64,000 bases of DNA from the NCBI RefSeq assembly GCF_004336985.1, contig NZ_SJUO01000002.1, positions 248,001 to 312,000 on the forward strand, given 5' to 3'. Both the position numbers and the translations under genes were made by a program. The notes under the pieces are model-generated. The model made no database searches. It was not told where the DNA came from and worked only from the letters and a program-made list of their open reading frames with translations. Source of the stretch: Exiguobacterium sp. SL-9. GTDB taxonomy: Bacteria > Bacillota > Bacilli > Exiguobacteriales > Exiguobacteriaceae. Positions 1 to 11,213 of the stretch are shown here, piece by piece (the first letter of the stretch is position 1; every line of letters starts with the position of its first letter).

Positions 1-303
1 GCGATTTTCGTAGATACGACACCAGCCGTGATTGAACTCGGAAAACTACCGAAGAAGATCGGTAAAAAACAAACGTCGGTCGACGTCGCTGTGACGGTGA
101 AAGACAACTTCGACGAAGTGAAGCTCGTCGTCAACGGTGATTTGAAATTCAGCCAAGCGCTGAAAGCACCGTATGAGATGCGTTCATTCGCAAAAACACA
201 GACGGTCACGCTTCCTGTGACGTCAGGTGAGAACACGTTCACGTTCGAGGTGACTGACCTCGCCGGCAACGTGACGACGAAGACGATCACACTCGTCAAA
301 TAA
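1..303 (+). CDS. C-terminal end of a secreted Ig-like domain protein (partial)
   Basis: The reading frame is open from the first base and ends at the TAA at 301-303, so only about the last 100 residues are visible and the real start lies left of the window. The fragment is a beta-rich repeat of the bacterial Ig/Fn3-like kind: it opens with VDTTPAVIEL, has alternating hydrophobic strands, and closes with GENTFTFEVTDLAGN. This closing pattern is common in the C-terminal stalks of cell-wall proteins and secreted subtilisin-like proteases of Bacillales. The catalytic part, if any, is outside the window, so the parent protein cannot be named. Confidence 0.6.
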   Translation, partial: AIFVDTTPAVIELGKLPKKIGKKQTSVDVAVTVKDNFDEVKLVVNGDLKFSQALKAPYEMRSFAKTQTVTLPVTSGENTFTFEVTDLAGNVTTKTITLVK

Positions 304-311
304 TGAACCCG

Positions 312-345
312 ACAGGCTCGCGCCCAAATCGCGAGCCTGTTTTTG
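312..345 (+). terminator. Rho-independent terminator of the Ig-like gene
   Basis: An 11-bp perfect stem (312-322 with 330-340), seven-base loop, then TTTTT. It ends the partial plus-strand gene. Confidence 0.85.
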
Positions 346-350
346 CTAGA

Positions 351-384
351 TAAAAAAACGGCTCCCGCATCCGCGAGAGCCGTT
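351..384 (-). terminator. Terminator of the hrcA-rsmE heat-shock operon
   Basis: Stem 358-369 with 373-384; on the minus strand it is followed by a run of seven T. It lies just after the rsmE stop and faces the terminator of the convergent plus-strand gene. Confidence 0.8.
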
Positions 385-391
385 TGATGTG

Positions 392-1138
392 TTAATTCAA
401 TTCGAGCGCATAGGATACGGCTGCGAGCGCATAGAGTGGAGCCGTCTCAGAACGCAAGATGCGTGGTCCGAACGCACAAGGCTTGGCCCCCCGTTCGGTC
501 CACTCGTTCACTTCCTGATCATCAAAGCCGCCTTCTGGCCCGACGATGAGGAGTAATTTGGATCCGGGTTGAAGTGCTTGCAGTACGGTCGCAAACGCGG
601 CCTTCTCCCCTTGTTTCGCTTCTTCCTCATACGCGATGACGACGGCATCGAACGCATCGATCCGGTCCGCCAGTTCCCGAGGTGTGATATGTTGACACAT
701 CGGAACGACGGCACGGTAAGACTGTTCAGCCGCTTCCTGCATGATTTTCTGGAGTCGTTCAATTTTTTTCAGTGCTTTTTTGGTGTCCCATTTGGCGACC
801 GAACGCTTCGACTCGAACACCCAAAAGTGATGCATGCCGAGCTCGGTCCCTTTTTGGGCGACGAGTTCGACTTTATCCCCTTTCGGGAGCGCATAGGCGA
901 GCGTCACGTCGATCGGCAGTTCGGTCGTCGCTTGACGACGTTCGAGAACACGAGCCGTCCCCGTCTTCTTCTCGAGCATCATGACCTCGGCCTCATATTC
1001 AAGACCGGTCCCGTCTAAGAGCACCATGCGATAACCTGGAGTCTCCCGGAGCACTGTCCCGATATGATGGACGACGTTGGCCGGTAACGTTACCGTGTCA
1101 TTGACAAAAGATTCACGCGGTAAAAAGTAACGTTGCAT
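392..1138 (-). CDS. rsmE: 16S rRNA m3U1498 methyltransferase RsmE
   Basis: SPOUT-class enzyme that N3-methylates U1498 (E. coli numbering) of 16S rRNA in the assembled 30S subunit, using SAM. At 248 residues it has family length. The C-terminal trefoil-knot motifs are visible as IVGPEGGFDDQE and, near the end, LRSETAPLYALAA; the N-terminal part is the PUA-like RNA-binding domain starting MQRYFLPRESF. It is the last gene of the heat-shock operon, three bases after the prmA stop, the same place as yqeU in Bacillus subtilis. The assignment is firm. Confidence 0.95.
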   Translation of the reverse strand: MQRYFLPRESFVNDTVTLPANVVHHIGTVLRETPGYRMVLLDGTGLEYEAEVMMLEKKTGTARVLERRQATTELPIDVTLAYALPKGDKVELVAQKGTELGMHHFWVFESKRSVAKWDTKKALKKIERLQKIMQEAAEQSYRAVVPMCQHITPRELADRIDAFDAVVIAYEEEAKQGEKAAFATVLQALQPGSKLLLIVGPEGGFDDQEVNEWTERGAKPCAFGPRILRSETAPLYALAAVSYALELN

Positions 1139-1141
1139 GGC

Positions 1142-2080
1142 TTACCCTTTCTTCGCGATGATCGCGACCCAGTCTTCCATGACCCTTGTCTCTTCAATCG
1201 CGAACCCGGACGCCTTGAGCGCTTCCGTCACTTCGGCCCGCTTCTGTCCGATGATGCCCGACGTGATGAAGTACCCGCCTGGCTTGACGCGTGCGTAAGC
1301 GTCATCGATGAAGAGCATGATGACGTCGGCCAAAATGTTGGCGACGACGAGATCGTACTCACCCGTCATCCCTTTCAACAAATCTCCCGTCTTCACATCG
1401 ACGACGTCCTGGACATCGTTCGTCTCGACGTTTTGACGTGCTGATTCGACGGCGACCGCATCTAAATCAAGCGCTTCGATGCGTTTTGCCCCAAGTTTCG
1501 CCGCAGCGATAGCGAGCACACCTGACCCGGTACCGACATCAATCAACCGGTCACCCGGCTGAATATAGTTCTCGATTGCTTGGATGCAGAGCATCGTCGT
1601 CGGATGCGTCCCTGTGCCGAACGCCATGCCCGGATCGAGCAAGATGACGTTCTCCTCAGGTTGCGGCTCATAATCTTCCCAGAGCGGGACAATCGTGAGA
1701 TGTTGTGAGATTTTGACGGGCTTGTAGTACTGTTTCCACGAATGGGCCCAGTCCTCTTCATCCATCTCGACGACAGTCACGTCACCGGTGCCGATATCGA
1801 GCATATGACGCAACCCTTCCACTTCTTTTTTGAACGCGGCAAGGGTGTCTTGGAAATCACCAGACGCCGGGACGTACGCTTTCACGTAGACGCCTGACGT
1901 CGGATACGATTCACGTCCGGAAACGTCCCAAATCTCTCCGAAATGGTCTTCGGCCATCATCTGGTCGTAATCCTCAACATCCTCGATGACGACCCCTTGT
2001 GCCCCCACTTCATGTAATAAATTCGATACGGCTTCGACTGCCTGCTGTGTCGTGTGGACACAAATTTCAGACCATTTCAT
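1142..2080 (-). CDS. prmA: Ribosomal protein L11 methyltransferase PrmA
   Basis: SAM-dependent methyltransferase that methylates lysines and the N-terminus of ribosomal protein L11. The 312 residues match the family. The class I Rossmann motif appears as DVGTGSGVLAIAAAKLG (about residues 181-197), preceded by the PGMAFGTGTHPTT substrate loop, and followed by the VVANILADV motif IV. The N-terminal third is the L11-binding domain. It lies 18 bases downstream of dnaJ and three bases upstream of rsmE, so the last three genes are co-transcribed. Confidence 0.96.
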   Translation of the reverse strand: MKWSEICVHTTQQAVEAVSNLLHEVGAQGVVIEDVEDYDQMMAEDHFGEIWDVSGRESYPTSGVYVKAYVPASGDFQDTLAAFKKEVEGLRHMLDIGTGDVTVVEMDEEDWAHSWKQYYKPVKISQHLTIVPLWEDYEPQPEENVILLDPGMAFGTGTHPTTMLCIQAIENYIQPGDRLIDVGTGSGVLAIAAAKLGAKRIEALDLDAVAVESARQNVETNDVQDVVDVKTGDLLKGMTGEYDLVVANILADVIMLFIDDAYARVKPGGYFITSGIIGQKRAEVTEALKASGFAIEETRVMEDWVAIIAKKG

Positions 2081-2098
2081 CGTTTGAACACGCTCCTT

Positions 2099-3205
2099 TT
2101 ACTGGCTAAAAAACTTCTTCATCTTTTGGAACAGGCCGTGCTGTTCTTCGACGCCTGCTTCTCCGCTGATCTCCTCGAACTCACGGAGCAACTCTTTTTG
2201 ACGGTCGGTCATGTTCGTCGGTGTCATGACGACGATATTGACGTACTGGTCGCCATTGCCGCCGCCGCGTACGCTCGGCATCCCTTTGCCGCGCAATCGG
2301 AATTTCGATCCGGTCTGTGTGCCGGCCGGTACTTTCAAGCTCACCTTGCCATGGACGGTCGGAACCTCTAGCTCGGCACCAAGTGCGGCTTGTGCGTACG
2401 TGACCGGCATCTCCATCGTGATGTGCTGGTCGACCCGCTCAAAGATCTCGTGGGCCCGGACGCGGACGACGATATATAGGTCTCCAGCTGGCCCGCCGTT
2501 ATAACCTGGGCCGCCTTTGCCGGAGAGACGAATCTGTTGGCCGTTGTCAATCCCGGCTGGAATCTTGACTTCGACTTGCTTCTGTTTCTTGACGTGGCCA
2601 GAACCATGGCACGTCTCACATTTTTCTTTAATCGTCTTGCCGCTACCGTGACATTGGCTACATGTCCGTTGATTGACCATCCGCCCGAGAATCGTGTTCT
2701 GTTCGACCGTCTCGACACCACTGCCACCACAACGGCCGCACGTCTCTGGTTTCGTGCCTGGTTTGGCGCCGTTGCCCATGCACGTGTCACATTCGACTTC
2801 GATCTCGAGATCGATCGTTTCCGTCTTACCGGTCACGCTCTCCATGAAATCGAGATCGACGACGTATTGATAATCTTCACCGCGACGTGGGGCGTTCGGG
2901 TCTTGACGACGTCCGCCGCCACCGAAGAACATGTCAAAGATGTCACCGAAGCCTCCTTGGAAGTCGCCACCGCCACCGAACTGGCTGGCTCCTTCAAAAC
3001 CGAAACGGTCATACTGGGCCCGTTTCTGCTCGTCTGACAGCACTTCATACGCTTCTCCGAGCTCTTTGAATTTATCGGCCGCATCCGGCTCTTGGTTAAT
3101 GTCTGGGTGATATTGTCGTGCGAGCTTCCGATATGCCCGCTTGATATCTTGTGCCGAGGCCGATTTATCTAGGCCAAGCACTTCATAATAATCTCGTTTC
3201 GCCAC
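2099..3205 (-). CDS. dnaJ: Chaperone DnaJ (Hsp40)
   Basis: Co-chaperone that delivers substrates to DnaK and stimulates its ATPase. Domains in order: J domain (residues 1-70, with HPD inside YHPDINQ), Gly/Phe-rich linker, four zinc-binding CxxCxGxG repeats ([32 protein letters not shown]) between about 140 and 210, then the two C-terminal beta domains. At 368 residues it is a full type I DnaJ. The start is GTG at 3205, behind a GGAGAG ribosome site. A hairpin at 3265-3298 separates it from dnaK. Confidence 0.98.
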   Translation of the reverse strand: MAKRDYYEVLGLDKSASAQDIKRAYRKLARQYHPDINQEPDAADKFKELGEAYEVLSDEQKRAQYDRFGFEGASQFGGGGDFQGGFGDIFDMFFGGGGRRQDPNAPRRGEDYQYVVDLDFMESVTGKTETIDLEIEVECDTCMGNGAKPGTKPETCGRCGGSGVETVEQNTILGRMVNQRTCSQCHGSGKTIKEKCETCHGSGHVKKQKQVEVKIPAGIDNGQQIRLSGKGGPGYNGGPAGDLYIVVRVRAHEIFERVDQHITMEMPVTYAQAALGAELEVPTVHGKVSLKVPAGTQTGSKFRLRGKGMPSVRGGGNGDQYVNIVVMTPTNMTDRQKELLREFEEISGEAGVEEQHGLFQKMKKFFSQ

Positions 3206-3264
3206 GTTACTCTCTCCTCTACACTGTCTAAACTAAGATTCTACCGAATCTACCTTAACATGGA

Positions 3265-3298
3265 AAGAGCCAAAGCAGAAACCTGCTTTGGCGCTCTC
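3265..3298 (-). terminator. Stem-loop between dnaK and dnaJ
   Basis: A 10-bp perfect stem (3269-3278 with 3283-3292) and AAAC/GTTT loop. The T-run behind it is weak, so it may attenuate transcription or stabilise the upstream grpE-dnaK message rather than fully terminate. Confidence 0.55.
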
Positions 3299-3314
3299 CC
3301 ATCTATCGGTTGCC

Positions 3315-5141
<1,827 letters not shown>

Positions 5142-5167
5142 CTATTCCTCCATCTAATTAAGTAATG

Positions 5168-5740
5168 TTATTCTGAGACTTTTACCATGCTCGGACGAAT
5201 GACACGTCCGTGCATCGTGTACCCTTTTTGAAGCTCCATCGTCACGATTCCCGATTCGAACTCATCACTCGGCTCTTGCATGACCGCTTGATGATAGTTC
5301 GGGTCGAACGGCTGTCCGACCGCTTCAATCACTTCGACATTCTCACCGTTCAAGACGTCGAGCAACTGACGGTGAATCATGTCAACGCCGGCTTGAATCT
5401 GTTTGGCGTCGTCCGAAGTCGCTTCGACTTGGAGCGCACGCTCAAAGTTATCGATGAGTGGAATCAATTTCTCGACGACCGTCTGTGAAGCGAATTTCAC
5501 GCGTTTCGCGTTCTCTTCGTTCGTGCGGCGTCGGAAGTTGTCAAAATCCGCACGGATGCGAAGCTCGCTCGCTTTGAGCGCGTCGATTTCTTTTTGTAAA
5601 TCCGTCCCCTCAGAAGTTTCTTCCACAAACTCAACATTTGAAACCTCTTCAGCTTCGACAGTCTCCGTCTGTTTCGGATCAAAATCTTTTTCTTCGAGCA
5701 CTTCTTCTGGCTCTGGCCCATTTTGTTTGTCAGTTGTCAT
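5168..5740 (-). CDS. grpE: Nucleotide exchange factor GrpE
   Basis: Releases ADP from DnaK. The acidic, disordered N-terminus is followed by a long coiled coil (about residues 50-110) and the C-terminal beta domain ending YTMHGRVIRPSMVKVSE, the usual GrpE signature. I start it at the ATG of 5740 (MTTDKQNG), because AAAGGAGCC lies about nine bases upstream. An in-frame ATG at 5761 overlaps the hrcA stop and has no good ribosome site, so the longer form is less likely. It is second in the heat-shock operon. Confidence 0.95.
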   Translation of the reverse strand: MTTDKQNGPEPEEVLEEKDFDPKQTETVEAEEVSNVEFVEETSEGTDLQKEIDALKASELRIRADFDNFRRRTNEENAKRVKFASQTVVEKLIPLIDNFERALQVEATSDDAKQIQAGVDMIHRQLLDVLNGENVEVIEAVGQPFDPNYHQAVMQEPSDEFESGIVTMELQKGYTMHGRVIRPSMVKVSE

Positions 5741-5757
5741 AATGAGGCTCCTTTCCA

Positions 5758-6780
5758 TCACTCTTCTAATTTCGTTCGCCTGAGCGCCTCAATGATTTGT
5801 CCCATCATCTGAACCCCGTGTCGATAATCCATCCGGGTCGGTCCGATCATCGCAATCGTGCCGAACGTCTGACCGTCGAGTGTATAATCGGACGTGATGA
5901 CGCTACAATTTTGAAGCGCGACGATGCCATTCTCGCTTCCAATGCTCACATAAATCTCGCGGTTTGGCAACGATTCGAGCCAGTCGGTCAACCGCTCCTG
6001 TTCATCAATCCATTCAAGGAACGGACGCAGCGTATCAAGCGTCTGAAACTCAGGTTGGTTGAAGATATTCTTCTTCCCGCCTAGGTAAAGCGAAGCAGGA
6101 TGTTGGACGCCGACGGTCGATTGAATGAGTTGCATCATGAACTCAAATTGTTCCTGATGCGCGAGTCGAAGGTTGGATACTTCTTCTCCGATCCGGAACT
6201 TCAGCTGACCGAGTGGAGTTCCTTTCAGACGGTCATTCAAGAAGCGGATCGTCTGTTCGACCAGGTCCGGCGCCATCGGGGATTCGAACACGACCGTCCG
6301 ATGTTCGACATGGCCTTGATCGGTCACGATCAAGACGACACCTCGCCGTTCGTCAAGCGGCATCAAATCGATCCGGGCCAGTCGATTCATTTGACTGTTC
6401 GGACCGAGTGCCACCGTCGTATAATTGGTCAAATCAGAGAGTAGGTCAGCGGCTTGACGGATGAGCACTTCCGACTCTTGAGCCGAGGCACGCAGTCGTT
6501 CGCCGAGGTGATACGTCTCCCGCTCGTCGATGATTTTCGTCTCGACGAGGTGGTCGACATAATAACGATAGCCGATTTCAGACGGGATTCGTCCGGCCGA
6601 CGTATGCGGCTTCTCAATCAAACCCAAATCTTCTAAATCGGCCATATCGTTTCGAATCGTCGCCGAACTGAATGACAAGTCATCCCGTTTCGATAACGTT
6701 CGAGAACCGACGGGTTGGGCCGTTTGGATATAATCATCAATGATCGCTCGTAAAATGAGCAATTGTCTCTCTGTCAGCAC
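5758..6780 (-). CDS. hrcA: Heat-inducible transcription repressor HrcA
   Basis: Represses class I heat-shock genes by binding CIRCE; GroEL is known to keep it active. The 340 residues have the N-terminal winged helix ([19 protein letters not shown], then [22 protein letters not shown]) followed by the GAF-like dimerisation domain. The start is GTG at 6780 with AGAGGAG upstream. As first gene behind the CIRCE element at 6817-6843 it is autoregulated. The usual Bacillus order lepA-hemW-hrcA is interrupted here by yktB and a serine group. Confidence 0.98.
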   Translation of the reverse strand: MLTERQLLILRAIIDDYIQTAQPVGSRTLSKRDDLSFSSATIRNDMADLEDLGLIEKPHTSAGRIPSEIGYRYYVDHLVETKIIDERETYHLGERLRASAQESEVLIRQAADLLSDLTNYTTVALGPNSQMNRLARIDLMPLDERRGVVLIVTDQGHVEHRTVVFESPMAPDLVEQTIRFLNDRLKGTPLGQLKFRIGEEVSNLRLAHQEQFEFMMQLIQSTVGVQHPASLYLGGKKNIFNQPEFQTLDTLRPFLEWIDEQERLTDWLESLPNREIYVSIGSENGIVALQNCSVITSDYTLDGQTFGTIAMIGPTRMDYRHGVQMMGQIIEALRRTKLEE

Positions 6781-6816
6781 AACATCACTCCTCTCTGAAG
6801 GATTGGCCTCGCTTTA

Positions 6817-6843
6817 TTAGCACTCATATTTACTGAGTGCTAA
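6817..6843 (-). promoter_or_regulatory. CIRCE operator (HrcA binding site)
   Basis: Perfect 9-bp inverted repeat TTAGCACTC / GAGTGCTAA with a nine-base spacer, identical to the CIRCE consensus. It sits between the promoter at 6855-6882 and the hrcA start, so HrcA controls the whole operon. Confidence 0.98.
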
Positions 6844-6854
6844 TCACACTTCAA

Positions 6855-6882
6855 ATATTATCATGTTCTCCATATTTGTCAA
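6855..6882 (-). promoter_or_regulatory. Sigma-A promoter of the heat-shock operon
   Basis: TTGACA (6877-6882) and TAATAT (6855-6860) on the minus strand, spaced 16 bases, directly upstream of CIRCE. Confidence 0.85.
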
Positions 6883-6971
6883 TTCATTCGCATCATTTTT
6901 TCCAGTCACATAGAGCCTTCCAGTATGCATGTTTCTTCAAGTTTCGGTATGATACGAATTGAGGTGATTAG

Positions 6972-7577
6972 ATGTTTACAACACAACAATTTAACGTATT
7001 CACGCAAGACGGACTCGATGCCCGCATGACAGGGATTCGCTCTGAGATCCAGCCGCTATTCCATCGCATCTACGACGAGGTCGGTCCTCAGCTTGAAGCC
7101 GATGTCGGCGTCCCGCTCTATCTGCACGTCGCCAAGCATGCACGTCGGACGGTCAATCCACCGAAAGATACGTGGATGGCCATCTGCCATGATAAACGTG
7201 GCTATAAAAAACATCCCCATTTTCAAGTCGGCCTGTTCGATGATCGCGTCTTTATCTGGCTCGCCTTCATCTATGAGATGCCGAACAAAGAAGCCATCGG
7301 CAAACGACTCATGACAATCGACTTCAAATCGGACTTCCCCGACTTCCACGTCGCCGGAGACCATATGAAAAAAGACGCATTCTTAATCGAGGACACGTCG
7401 CGTGAGTCAATCGAGACGATAACGGAACGATTCGCGACCGTGAAGAAAGCGGACTTCTTGATTGGCCGTCAACTTCCGGCCGATGCGTCAATCCTCCAAA
7501 ACGAAGCCGCGTTCCTCGCGCTCGTCGAGGACACGTTCAGCCGGCTCATGCCGATTTACCGCGACTTAGTCTTATAA
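6972..7577 (+). CDS. yktB: YktB-family protein (UPF0637, DUF1054)
   Basis: A 201-residue cytoplasmic protein of the DUF1054 family, found across Bacillales; its biochemical role is not established. Recognised from the start MFTTQQFNVFTQDGLDARM, the HVAKHARRTVNPPKDTW motif and the HPHFQVGLFDDRVFIWLAFI stretch. GAGGTG lies seven bases before the ATG. It is a single gene transcribed away from the heat-shock operon and ended by the bidirectional terminator at 7585-7613. No signal peptide or membrane segment is visible. Confidence 0.88.
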   Translation: MFTTQQFNVFTQDGLDARMTGIRSEIQPLFHRIYDEVGPQLEADVGVPLYLHVAKHARRTVNPPKDTWMAICHDKRGYKKHPHFQVGLFDDRVFIWLAFIYEMPNKEAIGKRLMTIDFKSDFPDFHVAGDHMKKDAFLIEDTSRESIETITERFATVKKADFLIGRQLPADASILQNEAAFLALVEDTFSRLMPIYRDLVL

Positions 7578-7584
7578 CCAAAAC

Positions 7585-7613
7585 AAGGGCGGACCCATCT
7601 CGGGTCCGCCCTT
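7585..7613. terminator. Bidirectional terminator between yktB and hemW
   Basis: A 12-bp perfect GC-rich stem (7585-7596 with 7602-7613) with a five-base loop between two converging genes. The downstream T-tract is short on either strand. Confidence 0.8.
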
Positions 7614-7617
7614 CTGT

Positions 7618-8787
7618 TTATGACATCGATGCCTGTTCGGATGAGTCGCTCACTCGTGCCTCGCCGATGAAGGCGGCGAACGCCTCGTTGGCGAGCGGTA
7701 GCCCTGACTCGGTCAAGCGGACGTGCGTCTCCGTCGTCTCGATCAACCGTTTGGCTTCGAGTTCCGACAAGACGTGCCCGAATACTGAACGCATCGACAC
7801 ACCATACTTCGACTCGAACGTCGCAAACGACACACCTTGACGCATCCGGAGTCCGAGGAACAGTTCCTCTTCCATCTTCTCGAACGTCTCTAGCGTCGTC
7901 GTATTGCGCACCGGCAACCCTTCCGCTTTAATATAGTGCGGAATCGGGGCGATATTCGCCCGACGTTCACCGTTCAAATAACTGTGCGCGCCGGCGCCGA
8001 AGCCATAATACTCTTCATTGCGCCAGTACACTTGGTTGTGACGGCTCTCCCGTCCTTCGAGGCTATAGTTTGAAATCTCATACTGTTTCAAGCCACGCCG
8101 TTCGAGCGTCTCCATCACTTTTAAATACATCGCGACTTCGATGTCTTCACCCGGAAGGCGCAGCTTCCCTTTTCGCTCCTGAATCGCGAACACGGTATGC
8201 GGCTCGAGAATGAGCGAATAGGAAGACACGTGTTGAATCGGAAGCTGGAACGCCAAATCGAGGTCGCGCTCGATTTGCTCGAGCGTCTGTTCCGGCAAGC
8301 CGAACATCAAGTCGATCGAGATGTTGTCGAATCGCTTCGCGGCCTCCGTCACGGTCGCGAACACGTCATCAGCTCGGTGTGTCCGGCCGATGCGCTCGAG
8401 TCCGCCGTCATCGAACGTCTGGACGCCGAAACTGACGCGGTTGACCCCTCCTTGTTTCATCGTGTCGAGTTTTTCCGCACTGACGAAGTTCGGATTCGCC
8501 TCGACCGAGTATTCTAAATTCGGGGACGCAAGCGGGAGCAGATGATGCGCGACCATATCCATAAGTCGTTTCATCTGCGCCTCATTGAGCGCCGTCGGTG
8601 TCCCGCCGCCGATAAAAATCGTCTCGATCGTATCGGTCGGGTATTGTTCGAGCGAGAGTTTGATTTCCCGTTCAAGTGCATCTAAATAGTCATCAACCGG
8701 TTGGTTCTTTAAGAACACCTTGTTGAAATCGCAGTAATAACAAATATGTTCACAAAATGGAATGTGAAGATATACGGCTTTAGCCAT
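7618..8787 (-). CDS. hemW: Radical SAM protein HemW (heme chaperone, HemN-like)
   Basis: Radical SAM enzyme of the coproporphyrinogen III oxidase-like family; HemW homologues are thought to act as heme chaperones. Start chosen at 8787 (MAKAVYLHIPFC) because AAAGGGG precedes it; a longer form from 8814 lacks a good ribosome site. The cluster motif is CEHICYYC near residue 11, followed by IFIGGGTPTAL and the HemN C-terminal domain. At about 389 residues it is shorter than true HemN, which favours HemW. It is the last gene of the minus-strand run serC-serA-DUF1015-hemW. Confidence 0.9.
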   Translation of the reverse strand: MAKAVYLHIPFCEHICYYCDFNKVFLKNQPVDDYLDALEREIKLSLEQYPTDTIETIFIGGGTPTALNEAQMKRLMDMVAHHLLPLASPNLEYSVEANPNFVSAEKLDTMKQGGVNRVSFGVQTFDDGGLERIGRTHRADDVFATVTEAAKRFDNISIDLMFGLPEQTLEQIERDLDLAFQLPIQHVSSYSLILEPHTVFAIQERKGKLRLPGEDIEVAMYLKVMETLERRGLKQYEISNYSLEGRESRHNQVYWRNEEYYGFGAGAHSYLNGERRANIAPIPHYIKAEGLPVRNTTTLETFEKMEEELFLGLRMRQGVSFATFESKYGVSMRSVFGHVLSELEAKRLIETTETHVRLTESGLPLANEAFAAFIGEARVSDSSEQASMS

Positions 8788-8852
8788 GGCGGCCACCCCT
8801 TTCTTCTCTTCCATTTATAACGCTTTTCACGCCGTGACGCCACTCTGCACGT

Positions 8853-10037
8853 TCAATCGAACCGATGAATGAACAGACCGCTCTTCAATTTCGGTTCGAA
8901 CCATGTCGATTTTGGCGGCATTTGACCGCTCTCATCGGCGACACGCATCAGTTCTTCCATCGCCGTGGCGTGGCACGTCAACACGACGACGTCATCACGT
9001 TCAGCCAAGTCGGCGAGGCGCGCCGGGGCATCCTTGCCGCCGATGAAATCGATTCGTTTGTCCGTCCGTACGTCTTTGACATGGAAATACGGCTCGAGCA
9101 CATCGCGTTGCAACGTCGCGACATCGAGCGCCGCTGTCACTTGCCGTTTTTTGAGCACGTGGTGTTCGCCTCGGTAAGACAAACCGAACGTGCCCCGCTC
9201 GTTCGGGACGTGTAAGGCAGGCACCGATTCGATCTCATATGAGAACGTCAAACCGTCAAGCAACGCTCTGACTTCTTCTGGCGCCACATCGTTCAGGATG
9301 CGATGGTACGGCAAAATTGTCAGCTCATCGCTCGGGAACAAGACGCCGAGAAAGTGGTCCCGCTCTTGTTTCGATTCCCCTTCATGAATCGGACTCCGGG
9401 CGACGACGGCAGCGGCTTTAGCCCGGTGATGCCCGTCGGCGATATAGATGGCCGGAATGCTGGCCCCGATCATGATGACGCGCGCCTGATGCTTGGATGG
9501 AACGGCAAAGCCTTCATGAAGCACACCTTGGCTGTCCTTAAAGGCGAACAACGCCTCTCCTGTCGTCGCGTCGTGCAAAATGCGGCGTAACCCTTCGGCC
9601 GGGGCGTGACTCATCAAAATGGGACCCGTGTGCGCTTTCGTCGCCGATACGTGCTCGACCCGTTCACGCTCTTTCACCTCACGTGTGTGTTCATGAATTT
9701 TGATCCGACCTGCCTCATAATCGGCGACTGAGAACGTCGCGACGAGTCCGGTCTGAACATGTCCGTGATCGGTGAGACGGTACACGTAAAATCCGTGGGT
9801 CCGCTCGGTCAACTCGCTCTCATAAAGCCGTTCGAGCTCATGACGGGCCCGGCGTCCCCACGCCTCGAGCGACATATCCGCCGTGAACAGTTCGGGTTTA
9901 TCGACCGCAAGGAACGAGTCGGGACGCTGTTCGACGTCCTGACGTGCCTGTTCGACACTGACGATATCGTACGGGTCGGCGGCGACCGCCTCAGGGTGTT
10001 TTGGCATATATGGGGCAAACGGTTTGAATACGACCAT
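8853..10037 (-). CDS. DUF1015 family protein, linked to serine biosynthesis
   Basis: A 394-residue cytoplasmic protein of the DUF1015 family. Conserved features seen here: an early PYDIVS motif, ATKAHTGPIL, IADGHHRAKAA near residue 200, and the C-terminal PPKSTWFEPKLKSGLFI. The ATG at 10037 is preceded by AAGGAGGA at good spacing; an ATG at 10043 is too close to it. It begins 12 bases after serA, which overlaps serC, so the three form one operon. The DGHHR motif resembles that of ParB-fold free serine kinases (SerK, SbnI). A role in O-phosphoserine handling is my inference, not an established function. Confidence 0.85.
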   Translation of the reverse strand: MVVFKPFAPYMPKHPEAVAADPYDIVSVEQARQDVEQRPDSFLAVDKPELFTADMSLEAWGRRARHELERLYESELTERTHGFYVYRLTDHGHVQTGLVATFSVADYEAGRIKIHEHTREVKERERVEHVSATKAHTGPILMSHAPAEGLRRILHDATTGEALFAFKDSQGVLHEGFAVPSKHQARVIMIGASIPAIYIADGHHRAKAAAVVARSPIHEGESKQERDHFLGVLFPSDELTILPYHRILNDVAPEEVRALLDGLTFSYEIESVPALHVPNERGTFGLSYRGEHHVLKKRQVTAALDVATLQRDVLEPYFHVKDVRTDKRIDFIGGKDAPARLADLAERDDVVVLTCHATAMEELMRVADESGQMPPKSTWFEPKLKSGLFIHRFD

Positions 10038-10049
10038 GGTCATTCCTCC

Positions 10050-11213
10050 TTAAAATTCGCGGACGCGCATGACGCCCTCGATGTCATATAGGGTGTGCAC
10101 GGATAGTGTCTCATGTTTATGATTATCGATGTCAATCAATGTATAGGCCACATCGTTACGGCTCCGGTTGACCATATTATCGATATTGATGCCGTTCTCG
10201 GCGAGCCGGCTCGCGATTTGACCGACCATGTTCGGGACGTTCAAATGGAGTACCGCCAAACGTCGCTTCCCGACAAACGGGAGTTCTGTGTTCGGGAAAT
10301 TGGCCGAGTTACGAATGTTACCGGTCTCTAAGTACAGTTTGAGCGTATCGACGGCTTGAATCGCACAGTTCACCTCAGACTCGTGCGTCGACGCTCCGAG
10401 ATGTGGGAAGGCGACGACTTGAGGATGACCGAATAGCGCCTGCTTTGGGAAGTCGGTGATATACGTCGCGACGTTCTCATCGAGCGCCTCGAGCAAATCA
10501 GAATCGTTCACCAGTTCACCGCGGGCAAAATTCAAGATGGTGACGCCCGGTTTCATTTGGTTGAACCACGTCGCGTCAATCATGTGGCGCGTATCGTCGG
10601 TTAATGGCATATGAATCGACAGGAGATCGACGTCGGCGAGCAATTCGCTCAACTGCTTGGCCCGCTTCACTTGTTGCGAAATATTCCATGCGGCGTCGAC
10701 CGATAAATGCGGGTCATAGCCGATGACATCGATGCCGAGGTGGAGCAAATCGTTCGCGAGCGACGCGCCGATCGCACCGAGACCGACAATCCCGACTCGT
10801 TTGCCCCTTAGCTCAGAACCGACGAAGCGCCGTTTCTCGTCTTCCATCGCCTGCTCGAGCGACGCCTGATCGGAAAATACATGAGTATTGACCCAGTTCG
10901 CCCCTTCTAAAATCGGTCGAACCGATAGCAACATGCTGGCGAGCACGAGTTCCTTGACGGCGTTAGCGTTCGCGCCCGGCGTATGGAAGACGACGACCCC
11001 CTGACGCGCCAGTCGTTCGAGCGGGATGTTGTTCACGCCGGCGCCGGCCCGGGCGATGGCCAATAAGTAAGGCGGGATGTCCGCGTCGTGAACGTCATGA
11101 CTCCGAATGACCCAGGCGTCGGCTTGCTCCGCGTCATTGACGGCATATTCGCTTGGTTCGAAACGTCTTAGTCCGTCCTTGGCAATTTGGTTATACGTTT
11201 TTATATGAAACAT
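10050..11213 (-). CDS. serA: D-3-phosphoglycerate dehydrogenase (SerA-type)
   Basis: Oxidises 3-phosphoglycerate to 3-phosphohydroxypyruvate, first step of the phosphorylated serine pathway. The start at 11213 (MFHIKTYNQI) has AGGAGGG five bases upstream; a longer frame from 11237 does not. The NAD-binding motif is VGIVGLGAIGASLAND, catalytic-domain residues surround NFARGEL and HLGAST. The C-terminal 75 residues form one ACT domain (LAVLHLNVPNMVGQIASRL). At 387 residues it is the short form, without the extra domain of the 525-residue Bacillus subtilis enzyme. It overlaps the end of serC by 23 bases. Confidence 0.93.
   Translation of the reverse strand: MFHIKTYNQIAKDGLRRFEPSEYAVNDAEQADAWVIRSHDVHDADIPPYLLAIARAGAGVNNIPLERLARQGVVVFHTPGANANAVKELVLASMLLSVRPILEGANWVNTHVFSDQASLEQAMEDEKRRFVGSELRGKRVGIVGLGAIGASLANDLLHLGIDVIGYDPHLSVDAAWNISQQVKRAKQLSELLADVDLLSIHMPLTDDTRHMIDATWFNQMKPGVTILNFARGELVNDSDLLEALDENVATYITDFPKQALFGHPQVVAFPHLGASTHESEVNCAIQAVDTLKLYLETGNIRNSANFPNTELPFVGKRRLAVLHLNVPNMVGQIASRLAENGINIDNMVNRSRNDVAYTLIDIDNHKHETLSVHTLYDIEGVMRVREF

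Noticed and set aside
569-1018. Long antisense ORF inside rsmE (and similar long shadows inside prmA, dnaJ, thrS, accA and others)
   Set aside because: They mirror real genes on the opposite strand, lack ribosome sites and show no recognisable protein features.
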